Source of the DNA: Flavobacterium hercynium
GTDB lineage: Bacteria; Bacteroidota; Bacteroidia; Flavobacteriales; Flavobacteriaceae
DNA: 64,000 nt
Direction of reading: 5' to 3'
Assembly: GCF_002217285.1 (NCBI RefSeq)
Contig: NZ_MUGW01000018.1
Span: 45,911 to 109,910, forward strand
In this document: positions 34,982 through 43,075 of the stretch, piece after piece
Layout: each line of letters opens with the position of its first letter
How positions within the stretch are numbered: the stretch's first letter is position 1
Position numbers and translations under genes: made by a program
Notes under the pieces: model-generated
Database searches by the model: none
The model's input: only the letters and a program-made list of their open reading frames with translations
Told to the model about the DNA's origin: nothing

Positions 34982-36479
34982 TTACGCTATCTTTTATTAC
35001 AGAGACGGAATCTGCATTTGTTTTTCGGACTGTTTTTTTCTTACTTGGACCATCGCGTTTTTCGCGCAACGCTTTGTACTTTTCGTATCCTTGGTTTAAC
35101 TGATTGTATAATAAGTTTCCAATTTCTTTTGCTCCACGCTGATTAAAGTGCGTGTAATCTTTATTTGCTTTAGATGGTGAATCGCTTACCCATTTTACCA
35201 TAGATCCGTCTCCTCCCATTAAGGTATAAAGATTCACAAAACCGGATTCTGTTTCTAAGGCATACGTTTTTTGCGCATTCATCAAAGGAACTACTGCCGA
35301 ATCTGTTTTCATTTCTAAATCATATTTAGTCGATTTATCAGCGGTTGAAACAATCAAGATTGAAACTCCAGGGAAAGATTCTTTTATCTTATTCACAACT
35401 TTGGTCATTCCTTTTTGATACCAGAAATAATTCTTAGTTCCGTAATTCAATACGTTTGTTCCGTAATGCAAAATCACAAGGTCATACTTCAGCGTATTGT
35501 TGAAAGACTTCATTACATCGGCATTAAAAATAGAAATTGGTAATCCTGAATTTCCTCTTTGTGAAAAGTTGTCAACATGTACTCCGGTTCCGCTATCAAA
35601 ATTAAATCCATATATAGGAATAGAATCAGCATGAATAAAGTTGGCTTTAAACGCTTTGACACTTCCAGATGTTACTTTTAATGTATTTACAAGATTATTA
35701 GGCGTAAGGCTTTTTCTTAAAGTATCTTTTCCGATAATAAAATTCACATTTCCTTTTTTAGACGATCTTCCATAATACAAGGTAGGATTATCTAAACTAG
35801 TCGAAAATTTCTTAGGACCCGCTTCAAATGAAATCCAGGTTGTATTTTTAGTGTCATTTGCAAAAAAGACATGACCATTTACTCCAAAAGGACTAATCGG
35901 ATTTTTTACATTTAAGTACGATTGTGTTTTCCAGTTTTTAGAATACACTGCCTTTATAGAACCTCTTGAAGCTGCTGATTCTGATGTGATAGAAACAAAA
36001 CCAACACCATTTCCGCCAAAACGTTCCTGATAATTGTTTCGAACATCCTGAACAATTAAATCGCCATCTGTCATGGAGTCGCCATAATAGGCAATTCTCA
36101 CTTTAGACTGCGGATTGTTTTCCAGTTGGTATAATTTGTCGTAAAACGAAATCAAGTATTGAAAACCTTTATAATCATCAAAAACCTCAGCAGGAAATTC
36201 TATCCCTTCTGTAGCATCAAAAGTAATTTTGCCTTTAGTAAGTTTTTGTTCTTTTCTTAAAATACTGTCGCTTTTCTCAGATAAAGAATCTTTAGCAACA
36301 GACTCTAAAAGTAAACTATCAATTAGTACGTTTTTAGAATCTACTTTACTGTCCGAAAAAATTTTGTCTGGCAGGATTTGTTTAAATCCAACGAACGCTA
36401 TAAATGCTAATGCTACAATGGCAAAAGACTGAAAAAAATAAGATTTTGTATTCACTCGTAAATATAAATTTTTAAACAA
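34974..36479 (-). CDS. SGNH/GDSL-type hydrolase or acyltransferase
   Basis: 501 residues if it starts with TTG at 36479; GTG at 36455 is an alternative, and either leaves the N-terminal membrane anchor (about 13-33). A Ser/Lys/Asp-rich spacer precedes block I YYGDSMTDGD (Ser135), then HYGTNVLNYG (block III) and DYTHFNQRGAKEIG (catalytic Asp-x-x-His). It is a periplasmic, membrane-tethered relative of the LysM-containing neighbour; the two probably accept the acyl group carried by MBOAT or remove it. The C-terminal tail is basic. Confidence 0.82.
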   Translation of the reverse strand: MFKNLYLRVNTKSYFFQSFAIVALAFIAFVGFKQILPDKIFSDSKVDSKNVLIDSLLLESVAKDSLSEKSDSILRKEQKLTKGKITFDATEGIEFPAEVFDDYKGFQYLISFYDKLYQLENNPQSKVRIAYYGDSMTDGDLIVQDVRNNYQERFGGNGVGFVSITSESAASRGSIKAVYSKNWKTQSYLNVKNPISPFGVNGHVFFANDTKNTTWISFEAGPKKFSTSLDNPTLYYGRSSKKGNVNFIIGKDTLRKSLTPNNLVNTLKVTSGSVKAFKANFIHADSIPIYGFNFDSGTGVHVDNFSQRGNSGLPISIFNADVMKSFNNTLKYDLVILHYGTNVLNYGTKNYFWYQKGMTKVVNKIKESFPGVSILIVSTADKSTKYDLEMKTDSAVVPLMNAQKTYALETESGFVNLYTLMGGDGSMVKWVSDSPSKANKDYTHFNQRGAKEIGNLLYNQLNQGYEKYKALREKRDGPSKKKTVRKTNADSVSVIKDSVNE

Positions 36480-36806
36480 TGGATTATAAAAAAGTTACCT
36501 CCATTTAAAATTCCTGTTAATTCCCTATGAAAAAAACATTTGCAAAGATAGGATTAAACGTTTATTTATAAATGTTTTTACTAATTAAAAATAAAACAAA
36601 AAAAGAGGCTAGAAAAATCTAGCCTCTTTCAAAAAAAAATAAAAAAAACAAAGCTAATGATTAACTAAATTTTAAAACTGTATTGTTATAAAACACTGGT
36701 TTTCAAAGCATAAATTTAAAGGTGATTTTGAGTTTAATTAAAACAAATTTCACCTTAGATTAGCGTAAAAACTATTCTTATTATTTTTAATGCATTCCTA
36801 ATATTA
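36480..36806. other. Intergenic region between the SGNH unit and hmuY-like gene
   Basis: 327 bases, very AT-rich. Holds the terminator at 36602-36629 and presumably the promoter of the SGNH/MBOAT unit; no clean TAnnTTTG box was found for it. Confidence 0.5.
36602..36629 (-). terminator. Terminator after the HmuY-like gene
   Basis: Perfect 12-bp stem AAAGAGGCTAGA / TCTAGCCTCTTT with a 4-base loop and A run at the left. It lies 178 bases beyond the stop. Confidence 0.75.
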
Positions 36807-38246
36807 TTATTTCAGAATAGCATATTCAAAAGTAACATTTCCTCTTTCTCCCTTATCATTTGTCATAGTAAGGAATTTAAGTTTGTAATAGTTACCAGCT
36901 GCATCTTTAACTACATAAAAACGATCTGTTCTTACACTTGGTAATGAACCTGGTGCTCCTCCACCTCTCCAGTTACCTCCAAGAATTCTTTGATCTGTAG
37001 CCGAAGCTGTAAAGCTAGCTTCAACCACTTTTGCTTTAGTAAAATCAGCATAAGAACCTCCGGCAGAAACTAAAACTTGATAAACTCCTGTTCCTCCTCT
37101 GAAATTTGTAGTAACAAAATCAGAATAACCGTAAGTTACTTCTATTGGATTAGCGTTAGCATCCTGAGATGGGATATAATTTGTAAAAGTTGTAAAATTC
37201 AAATCCCATTTGTCTTTTGCCGGCTCTACAGAAACTGTTGTTCCAGAAGCTAAGCTAAAAAATGAGAAGTTAAAAGCAGCATCTTTTGTAATTGTTTTTT
37301 CTGTAAAAGTAGCAGCATCTAAATCAGCATACTGAATTTTATATCCGTTTCCACTTCTTAAAATTCTTACTTTTTTCCATCCTCTTGCTTCTCCATCTAC
37401 ATTTACTGAACCAAGTCCTGGTTGAGTTGTGCTAACTGCAGATCCAAGGTTAACTAAATATACCATGTTTTCAGCATCTGTTGCAGAAATTTCAGCAATA
37501 GCAGATCCAATTCCGGCACCAGCACCAGCTAAAACACCTGTTGGGTTATCAACAAATCCATTAGAAGAAAGCGTTGTTCCTCCACCAACTGTTACATCAG
37601 TATTAATTTGCTGTGGTAAAGTAATGTCAGCTGTTTCTAATTTTTTAACTGCCATTTTAAGAGATCCGTTTATAATAACTCTAAAGTCATTTCCTGAAGC
37701 AAAACCAAAGTCCCAAGCTGCTCTGTTTACAGCAACTCCTGTTCCTGAGCTTAAATCAATATAAAACTGATTTGGCTGGTTTGGACCGCCAACACTAGCA
37801 GGGAAAACACTTCCTAATGAAGCTGTCTGGTTAAAATTAACCTGAATTGATTTGTTCAATCCAACTACAGTTCCATTTGAAGAACTACTGAAAGTAAATA
37901 CAACATGTTTTACTTCTCCTTCAATAGCTTCTTTTAGTTTTTTGAATGTAAAAGTTGCTCCGGCAGCTCCTTTTTCGAAAGGAACTACAACTGTTGTTCC
38001 GGTTGCAGCCGGTACAGTAGAAAAATCTGTTCCGCTCACTACTCCGGTTTCAGCAAAAGAAATCGTAAGTGTTCCTGCTTCTGCAGCTGGTACGGCAAAT
38101 TTTAATTCTATAGGAGTGTCTGTCGTAGTTAAGTTTAATGAAGCCGCTGTAAAAGTGACTGCATTTGCCTCAACTGTAGGATTATCATCACTTGAACATG
38201 CTGCAAGTGACAGTAAGGCGATTGATAAAAATAAAAGTTTTTTCAT
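36807..38246 (-). CDS. HmuY-family heme-binding lipoprotein
   Basis: 479 residues. Lipobox LSLAACSS with Cys17. Residues about 20-150 look like an Ig/Calx-beta-like N-terminal extension, and from about 165 the HmuY domain is clear (AWDFGFASGNDFRVIING, WDLNFTTFTNYI, YSDFVTTNFRGGTGVYQVL, FYVVKDAAGNYYKLKFL). HmuY of Porphyromonas takes heme from host proteins and hands it to HmuR. The gene starts 17 bases after the receptor gene stop, so they are one operon. At 479 residues it is longer than HmuY, owing to the N-terminal part. Confidence 0.88.
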   Translation of the reverse strand: MKKLLFLSIALLSLAACSSDDNPTVEANAVTFTAASLNLTTTDTPIELKFAVPAAEAGTLTISFAETGVVSGTDFSTVPAATGTTVVVPFEKGAAGATFTFKKLKEAIEGEVKHVVFTFSSSSNGTVVGLNKSIQVNFNQTASLGSVFPASVGGPNQPNQFYIDLSSGTGVAVNRAAWDFGFASGNDFRVIINGSLKMAVKKLETADITLPQQINTDVTVGGGTTLSSNGFVDNPTGVLAGAGAGIGSAIAEISATDAENMVYLVNLGSAVSTTQPGLGSVNVDGEARGWKKVRILRSGNGYKIQYADLDAATFTEKTITKDAAFNFSFFSLASGTTVSVEPAKDKWDLNFTTFTNYIPSQDANANPIEVTYGYSDFVTTNFRGGTGVYQVLVSAGGSYADFTKAKVVEASFTASATDQRILGGNWRGGGAPGSLPSVRTDRFYVVKDAAGNYYKLKFLTMTNDKGERGNVTFEYAILK

Positions 38247-38263
38247 TGAATTATGGTTTTAAA

Positions 38264-40375
38264 TTAAAGATTAAGGTTGTATGCTAATTTTAAGAAATAC
38301 GAACGTCCATACGCCAGCATAACTTCTCCAGGAGCAGCATGACCAGCCGCCTGATTTGTATTACTTTGATTAACATTGGTGATATTAAAAAGGTTTCGGG
38401 CTCCCATTGTTACTTCAAACTGATCTTTGAAGAAGTTTTTACGAATAGAAACATCTAACCAGTTACTCGGATCGATTTCAGACAAAATAAAAGAGGACGT
38501 ACCTTCTACAAATCGCTGCATTTTTCCGTTGTATTTATAATATCCTGAGAAAACGGTTTTCCATTTTGGAATGGAATACGAGAAGCTTGCATTTAAATTA
38601 AAAGAATACAGAAATTTATCATCTGATGTAAATACCTTGTTTTCTATTTTCTGTGAAATTCCAATGAAGGCAGCTCCAGCGTTAAAAGTCCAATTGTCTT
38701 TGCGGAATTGATTGGTAACAGAGAAATTCCAAACCTTGTATTTACTAATGTTGATGTATTGATATTCCGGATTTCCGGTATCAGCATTAAATCCTGTTAA
38801 TGCCATATTAATTCGGTCGTTTACATCTAAATAACTTCCGGCGAAAGTATTTGCCATTTGTAAACCTGAAGAAAATGTAGTTGACTTCTTTAAACTCGTT
38901 TCATACGAAGTACTGGTTTCCGGAATAAGATTTTCGTTACCAATAAAAAAGTGTCCGTCAAAAATAAGTTTAGAATACAATTCCTCAAAAGTAGGAGTAC
39001 GAAAACTATCGCCATAAGAAGCACGAACTTCGACTCCTTTGTCAAATAAATATCTCAAACCCACTGATGATGCATATTGATCTTTAAACTTAGATTGGGC
39101 AGAATATCGTAATCCGGGTCTAATAGAAAACTTTTCGGTTGCCATAATTTCTGAAGAAGCAAAAAAATCGTAATTCTCAATCGTTTTTCGAATGGGTACA
39201 AAAATATTGCTGGCTTCCTGAATAAGCGAAAATCCGCGATTGTTTACAAATTCGTATCCTAATTGCAGGTCGACGGTTTTATCTGAAAAAAAGTTGCTAA
39301 GCGTTCCTGTAGAATACAGCACTTCCATTGACTGATCTTTTGCGGTAACATTTCGTTCTTCTTTTTTGTTGGCAAAAAGATATCTGAAATTCTCCTCTTC
39401 TCTTTGTTGTTTTTGATGAGAAAGAGAAACGTTATAATTTAACTTCGAAAACATTTTACCGTTTGCATTCAGGTTATGAAAGTATCGGTTCGAAAAATAC
39501 CTTTTATCATCAGCATAACGATACGATCCTGTAACGTCATTAAATCCCGATTGTACTGTGCTATTGTAATAATCTACATCTTCATCAAGGAATTCGAATT
39601 TATAGAAGAATCTAAAATTTTCTTTGCTATAAGAAATCAAAGCGGTACCATTTAATTGCTCTTTTGGCAACCATCTGTAGCCACGCGTTGCATCATTTTC
39701 ATCATATTCAGGTCCGTTCTTGTCGTTTAAATAACCTTGAAAATCATTTCTATTTGCTCCAAACGAAACAAACCAGTTATCAGCAAATTTATGAGAGAGT
39801 TTTAAAGACTGGATATGGCGTCCTTCTTTAAAAAGAGAATATTCATCGCTTACTGTTTCTTCCTGAACATATGCGTTTACATTCCATTTATGTGCTGATG
39901 TTTTCTTTGTAATAATGTTCAATACACCACTAACGGCATTGGCACCGTATACTACACCCATTGAACCTTCTACAATTTCGATATGATCTACATCATTTAA
40001 ATTGATTTGAGATAAATCTGTATTGTTTCCTAATCCCGCTTCATTTACTAAGGGAATATTATCAACCAAAATTTTAAAGTACTGTGCATCTAAACCAAAT
40101 AATGATACAGTAGATCTTCCGCTGGTACTGCTTGGTCTTACTGTAATATTTAAATATTGGTTTAATACGTCTGCTAAATTATTTGCTGCTAAATTTTGTA
40201 TGTCCTTACTGGAGATAATTCGAACATTAAAAACCGATTTCTTTATAGATTGAGGTTCGAATTGTCCGGTAACCACTACTTCAGAAAGTTTATTTACAGT
40301 AGCAGTATCTTTTATCTGGGCAAAGGAAATCTGTCCTAAAATAAAAGCTATAAAGAGAGTAATTTTTAGTTTCAT
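38264..40375 (-). CDS. TonB-dependent receptor, HmuR-like (heme)
   Basis: 703 residues. The signal peptide ends near SFAQ (19). The plug has IKDTATVNKLSEVVVTGQFE (TonB-box region), NNLADVLNQYLNITVRPSST and the ASGVLNIITKK end, and the barrel continues to the C-terminal KLAYNLNL. There is no carboxypeptidase-regulatory N-terminal domain, unlike the SusC and 49021 receptors. With HmuY downstream the ligand should be heme or hemin. The promoter is divergent from the DUF6607 gene. Confidence 0.9.
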   Translation of the reverse strand: MKLKITLFIAFILGQISFAQIKDTATVNKLSEVVVTGQFEPQSIKKSVFNVRIISSKDIQNLAANNLADVLNQYLNITVRPSSTSGRSTVSLFGLDAQYFKILVDNIPLVNEAGLGNNTDLSQINLNDVDHIEIVEGSMGVVYGANAVSGVLNIITKKTSAHKWNVNAYVQEETVSDEYSLFKEGRHIQSLKLSHKFADNWFVSFGANRNDFQGYLNDKNGPEYDENDATRGYRWLPKEQLNGTALISYSKENFRFFYKFEFLDEDVDYYNSTVQSGFNDVTGSYRYADDKRYFSNRYFHNLNANGKMFSKLNYNVSLSHQKQQREEENFRYLFANKKEERNVTAKDQSMEVLYSTGTLSNFFSDKTVDLQLGYEFVNNRGFSLIQEASNIFVPIRKTIENYDFFASSEIMATEKFSIRPGLRYSAQSKFKDQYASSVGLRYLFDKGVEVRASYGDSFRTPTFEELYSKLIFDGHFFIGNENLIPETSTSYETSLKKSTTFSSGLQMANTFAGSYLDVNDRINMALTGFNADTGNPEYQYINISKYKVWNFSVTNQFRKDNWTFNAGAAFIGISQKIENKVFTSDDKFLYSFNLNASFSYSIPKWKTVFSGYYKYNGKMQRFVEGTSSFILSEIDPSNWLDVSIRKNFFKDQFEVTMGARNLFNITNVNQSNTNQAAGHAAPGEVMLAYGRSYFLKLAYNLNL

Positions 40376-40402
40376 TATTTTTATTGATTCTTAATAACGA
40401 GG

Positions 40403-40410
40403 CAAATATA
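40403..40410 (-). promoter_or_regulatory. Promoter -7 box for the heme receptor operon
   Basis: TATATTTG on the minus strand, 27 bases before the ATG at 40375. It faces away from an identical box on the plus strand. Confidence 0.6.
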
Positions 40411-40422
40411 TAACTATTTTTA

Positions 40423-40450
40423 TTTGTTCTAAATTAAATTTATATATTTG
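40423..40450 (+). promoter_or_regulatory. Promoter of the DUF6607 gene
   Basis: TTTG (40423-40426), 16 bases, TATATTTG (40443-40450), ending 30 bases before the ATG at 40481. Confidence 0.65.
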
Positions 40451-40480
40451 ACAAAATTTTTAAAACAAAAAGGACTAACT

Positions 40481-41383
40481 ATGATTACAAAAAGACTTTA
40501 CATTTCAGCCATTATGGCGTTGACTTGTAGCTTCGGTTTCAGTCAGGATAAAAAACAACAAGACATCAAATCAATCAAATCGATGTGTGGTTGTTACGAA
40601 GTGAAATTTAATTTTACTGAAACATTTCAGTATCCTAAAGACTCTCTTACTTACAAACCTTCTAAAACAAAACATGATTATGGTTTAGAATGGGTTGAAC
40701 TAGTAGAAGACACTCCGAATAAAATTGTGATGCAGCACTTATTGATTGTAAGTGATAAAATGATCATCAAACACTGGAGACAAGATTGGTTGTATGAAAA
40801 TACTGATTTGTACTCTTTCGATAAAAACACTTCGTGGAAATATAAAAAGTTAGACAAGAAAGCGGTTAAAGGACAATGGACACAAAAAGTATTTCAGGTA
40901 GATGACAGTCCGCGATACGAAGGATCATCGACATGGGTTCATGTAGATGGTGAAGATTATTGGTCTAATGTTGCAGATGCTCCATTACCAAGAAGAGAGC
41001 ATACAAAACGTAACGATTACAATGTTTTAAAAAGAAGAAACATTCATGAAATTACAAAAGCGGGCTGGATTCATGAGCAGGACAATGCTAAACTTATCAG
41101 AGATGATAGTGGAAAAGATGTTTTATTAGCAGAAGAAAAAGGAATGGATATTTACAATAAAGTTCCGGATATTAAATGTATTGCTGCTCAAAACTGGTGG
41201 AAAGAAAACAATGCTATATGGAAAAACGTTCGCGACAAATGGCAAACTGTTTTTGACAGGCATAAAGACTTGAACTTAGAGCCAAACATTGATAAAAAAC
41301 CTCTTTTTATGTTTTTGTTTGATTTAAAACCAGATGTTTCTAAAGCTGAAACAGATGCAATAATAGACAAGTTTGTAAAATAA
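40481..41383 (+). CDS. DUF6607 exported protein, heme-locus associated
   Basis: 300 residues from the ATG at 40481 (MITKRLYISAI); an open frame extends to a TTG at 40448, which lies in the promoter. The signal peptide ends near FGFSQ. The mature part is DIKSIKSMCGCYEVKFNFTE, EWVELVEDTPNKIVMQHLLI and many Trp/His/Lys segments (IKHWRQDWLYEN, DYWSNVADAPLPRREHT). The two conserved close cysteines (MCGCY) could bind a ligand or form a disulfide. Function unknown; the divergent placement next to the HmuR/HmuY operon suggests heme or iron handling in the periplasm. Confidence 0.75.
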   Translation: MITKRLYISAIMALTCSFGFSQDKKQQDIKSIKSMCGCYEVKFNFTETFQYPKDSLTYKPSKTKHDYGLEWVELVEDTPNKIVMQHLLIVSDKMIIKHWRQDWLYENTDLYSFDKNTSWKYKKLDKKAVKGQWTQKVFQVDDSPRYEGSSTWVHVDGEDYWSNVADAPLPRREHTKRNDYNVLKRRNIHEITKAGWIHEQDNAKLIRDDSGKDVLLAEEKGMDIYNKVPDIKCIAAQNWWKENNAIWKNVRDKWQTVFDRHKDLNLEPNIDKKPLFMFLFDLKPDVSKAETDAIIDKFVK

Positions 41384-41402
41384 AATAGTTGTGTTAGTTA
41401 AT

Positions 41403-41440
41403 AAGAAAGCCGATAGTTATAAAAAACTATCGGCTTTCTT
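41403..41440 (+). terminator. Terminator after the DUF6607 gene
   Basis: Perfect 16-bp stem AAGAAAGCCGATAGTT / AACTATCGGCTTTCTT with a 6-base loop. A near copy in inverted orientation is at 46850. Confidence 0.85.
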
Positions 41441-41443
41441 CAT

Positions 41444-41480
41444 AAAAAAACCATCCAGATTAATTACTTCTGGATGGTTT
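41444..41480 (-). terminator. Terminator after the SusD gene
   Basis: Stem AAACCATCCAGA / TCTGGATGGTTT with a 9-base loop; the T tail is on the minus strand. Confidence 0.85.
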
Positions 41481-41564
41481 GCCCTTTTGTACATTTTACT
41501 AAAAGCTTACTAATTCAAAATAGATAAATATTTAAGGGATTATTGTAAACATATTTTCTAAGAC

Positions 41565-43064
41565 TTAATCTACGTCCCAAAAAATATGCGTTTTAAGTTT
41601 GTCTCCGCCAATTGCAGCTGCAGCAGCGTTATAATTTACAGCATTAAGCGTTTGTTCTCTAATAGGATATGTCATTCTGGATGGTACTTGTCCTTCTGCA
41701 GCCGCATCAGCATTTGCAGGTGCTGTAAGTGCCGGAAAATTAAGTCTTCTGGCAGAAGTCCAGCCTTCAAATCCTCTGTTGTATAAAGCATACCATGCCT
41801 GCTCGCCTATTTTTTGCTGCCAAGTTCCGGTAGCCGTGCTATAAGCAACATTTGATTGTGCTAAATAAGCATCTGACTCTGTTTGGGTTATTCCCCAATC
41901 TTGCATAGATGCTGTTATCGCGTTTGTATAGTGTGTTGCCGCACTACCGTTTATTGCTACACCTCTTTCTACAGCTTCCGCCAACAGAAATTCTACTTCT
42001 ACATAATCTAAATAGGTTCCTTTAAAATCAGGTTCCTGAATCATCGCACCAATGTGGGTATATTTCCCAAAACTGTTCTTTTTACCAATAACTCCCCCTT
42101 TGTATGGCAAAACATTTCCGTCATCATCTTTTAAATTTTGTGTAAAATATACTTTTGCTCTTGGATCGTTTTTAGCCACTATTGCATTTACAAAAGTTTC
42201 TGCAGGAACAAAATCATTTCTTCCTCCAAACACTAAGTCAACATAAAGCGGATTTGTGTTGGGTACACTTTTTTGATAAGTGATTTTTGCACTATCTGCA
42301 TTTGAATCAAAAACACCTTTTGATGCAGAAGTAATTGCAGCGTCAGCAATTGCATCCTCTAATCCGGAAGCTTTTAAGTTTACACCCAGTTTCAGCTTTA
42401 TACTGTTCGCAAATTTTATCCATTTCGTTAAATCATCTCCATAAATAACATCTGCCGTATCAAAACCCGGATAGGTTACATCTATATTATTAATATCCTG
42501 ATCAAGACGTACCAGCAAATCTTTATAAATATCTACCGCCTTATCGTATTTTGGCAAATAATTACCCGATTCTTTAAGCGCTTCTGAATAAGGAATATCA
42601 CCGTAAGTATCTACAAGAATCTGAAAAGAATAGACCATTAAAATATCAATCATAGCGATTTGATTTTTTTTAGCCATTGTATTCTTTTTAAAATCTGCAT
42701 CAGAAGAAAGAATCTCTTCTTTCTCTAGATAGGATCTTGACAATGCTAAATCACTTAAAGCTCCATTACTGCTTGTTCCGGCAAAGTAACCATCCCAATG
42801 TCTGTCAGAAATTTTTCTTGACACCCATTGATAAACTGACTCATCAAGGTAAGTCGTCTCCGTCCATTGTTGGTTTACTAATCTGAATATATTTTTATTT
42901 ACGTTTGTATTTACTACTTGTTCTGCGATCCCTTTTTCTGCACTTGTAAACAAGGCAGAAGCAGGTACAATAGATGGATTTTTCTCGTCGTTATTTAAAT
43001 CTGATAAATCACTGCAAGAACCTAGTATTGCCGTAAGACTTAAAAAATAAATTATTTTTTTCAT
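41565..43064 (-). CDS. SusD/RagB-like nutrient-binding lipoprotein
   Basis: 499 residues. Lipobox AILGSCSD (Cys16). The SusD-like_2 type is suggested by the order NKNIFRLVNQQWTETTYLDE, IVDILM-type helices (AMIDILMVYSFQILVDTYGD, IPYSEALKESG), FLLAEAVERG and the C-terminal RMTYPIREQTLN. It should cap the SusC porin encoded 11 bases upstream and bind its substrate at the cell surface. The substrate is unknown: no glycoside hydrolase, lyase or protease gene accompanies the pair. Confidence 0.93.
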   Translation of the reverse strand: MKKIIYFLSLTAILGSCSDLSDLNNDEKNPSIVPASALFTSAEKGIAEQVVNTNVNKNIFRLVNQQWTETTYLDESVYQWVSRKISDRHWDGYFAGTSSNGALSDLALSRSYLEKEEILSSDADFKKNTMAKKNQIAMIDILMVYSFQILVDTYGDIPYSEALKESGNYLPKYDKAVDIYKDLLVRLDQDINNIDVTYPGFDTADVIYGDDLTKWIKFANSIKLKLGVNLKASGLEDAIADAAITSASKGVFDSNADSAKITYQKSVPNTNPLYVDLVFGGRNDFVPAETFVNAIVAKNDPRAKVYFTQNLKDDDGNVLPYKGGVIGKKNSFGKYTHIGAMIQEPDFKGTYLDYVEVEFLLAEAVERGVAINGSAATHYTNAITASMQDWGITQTESDAYLAQSNVAYSTATGTWQQKIGEQAWYALYNRGFEGWTSARRLNFPALTAPANADAAAEGQVPSRMTYPIREQTLNAVNYNAAAAAIGGDKLKTHIFWDVD

Positions 43065-43075
43065 ACTGCTTTTTA

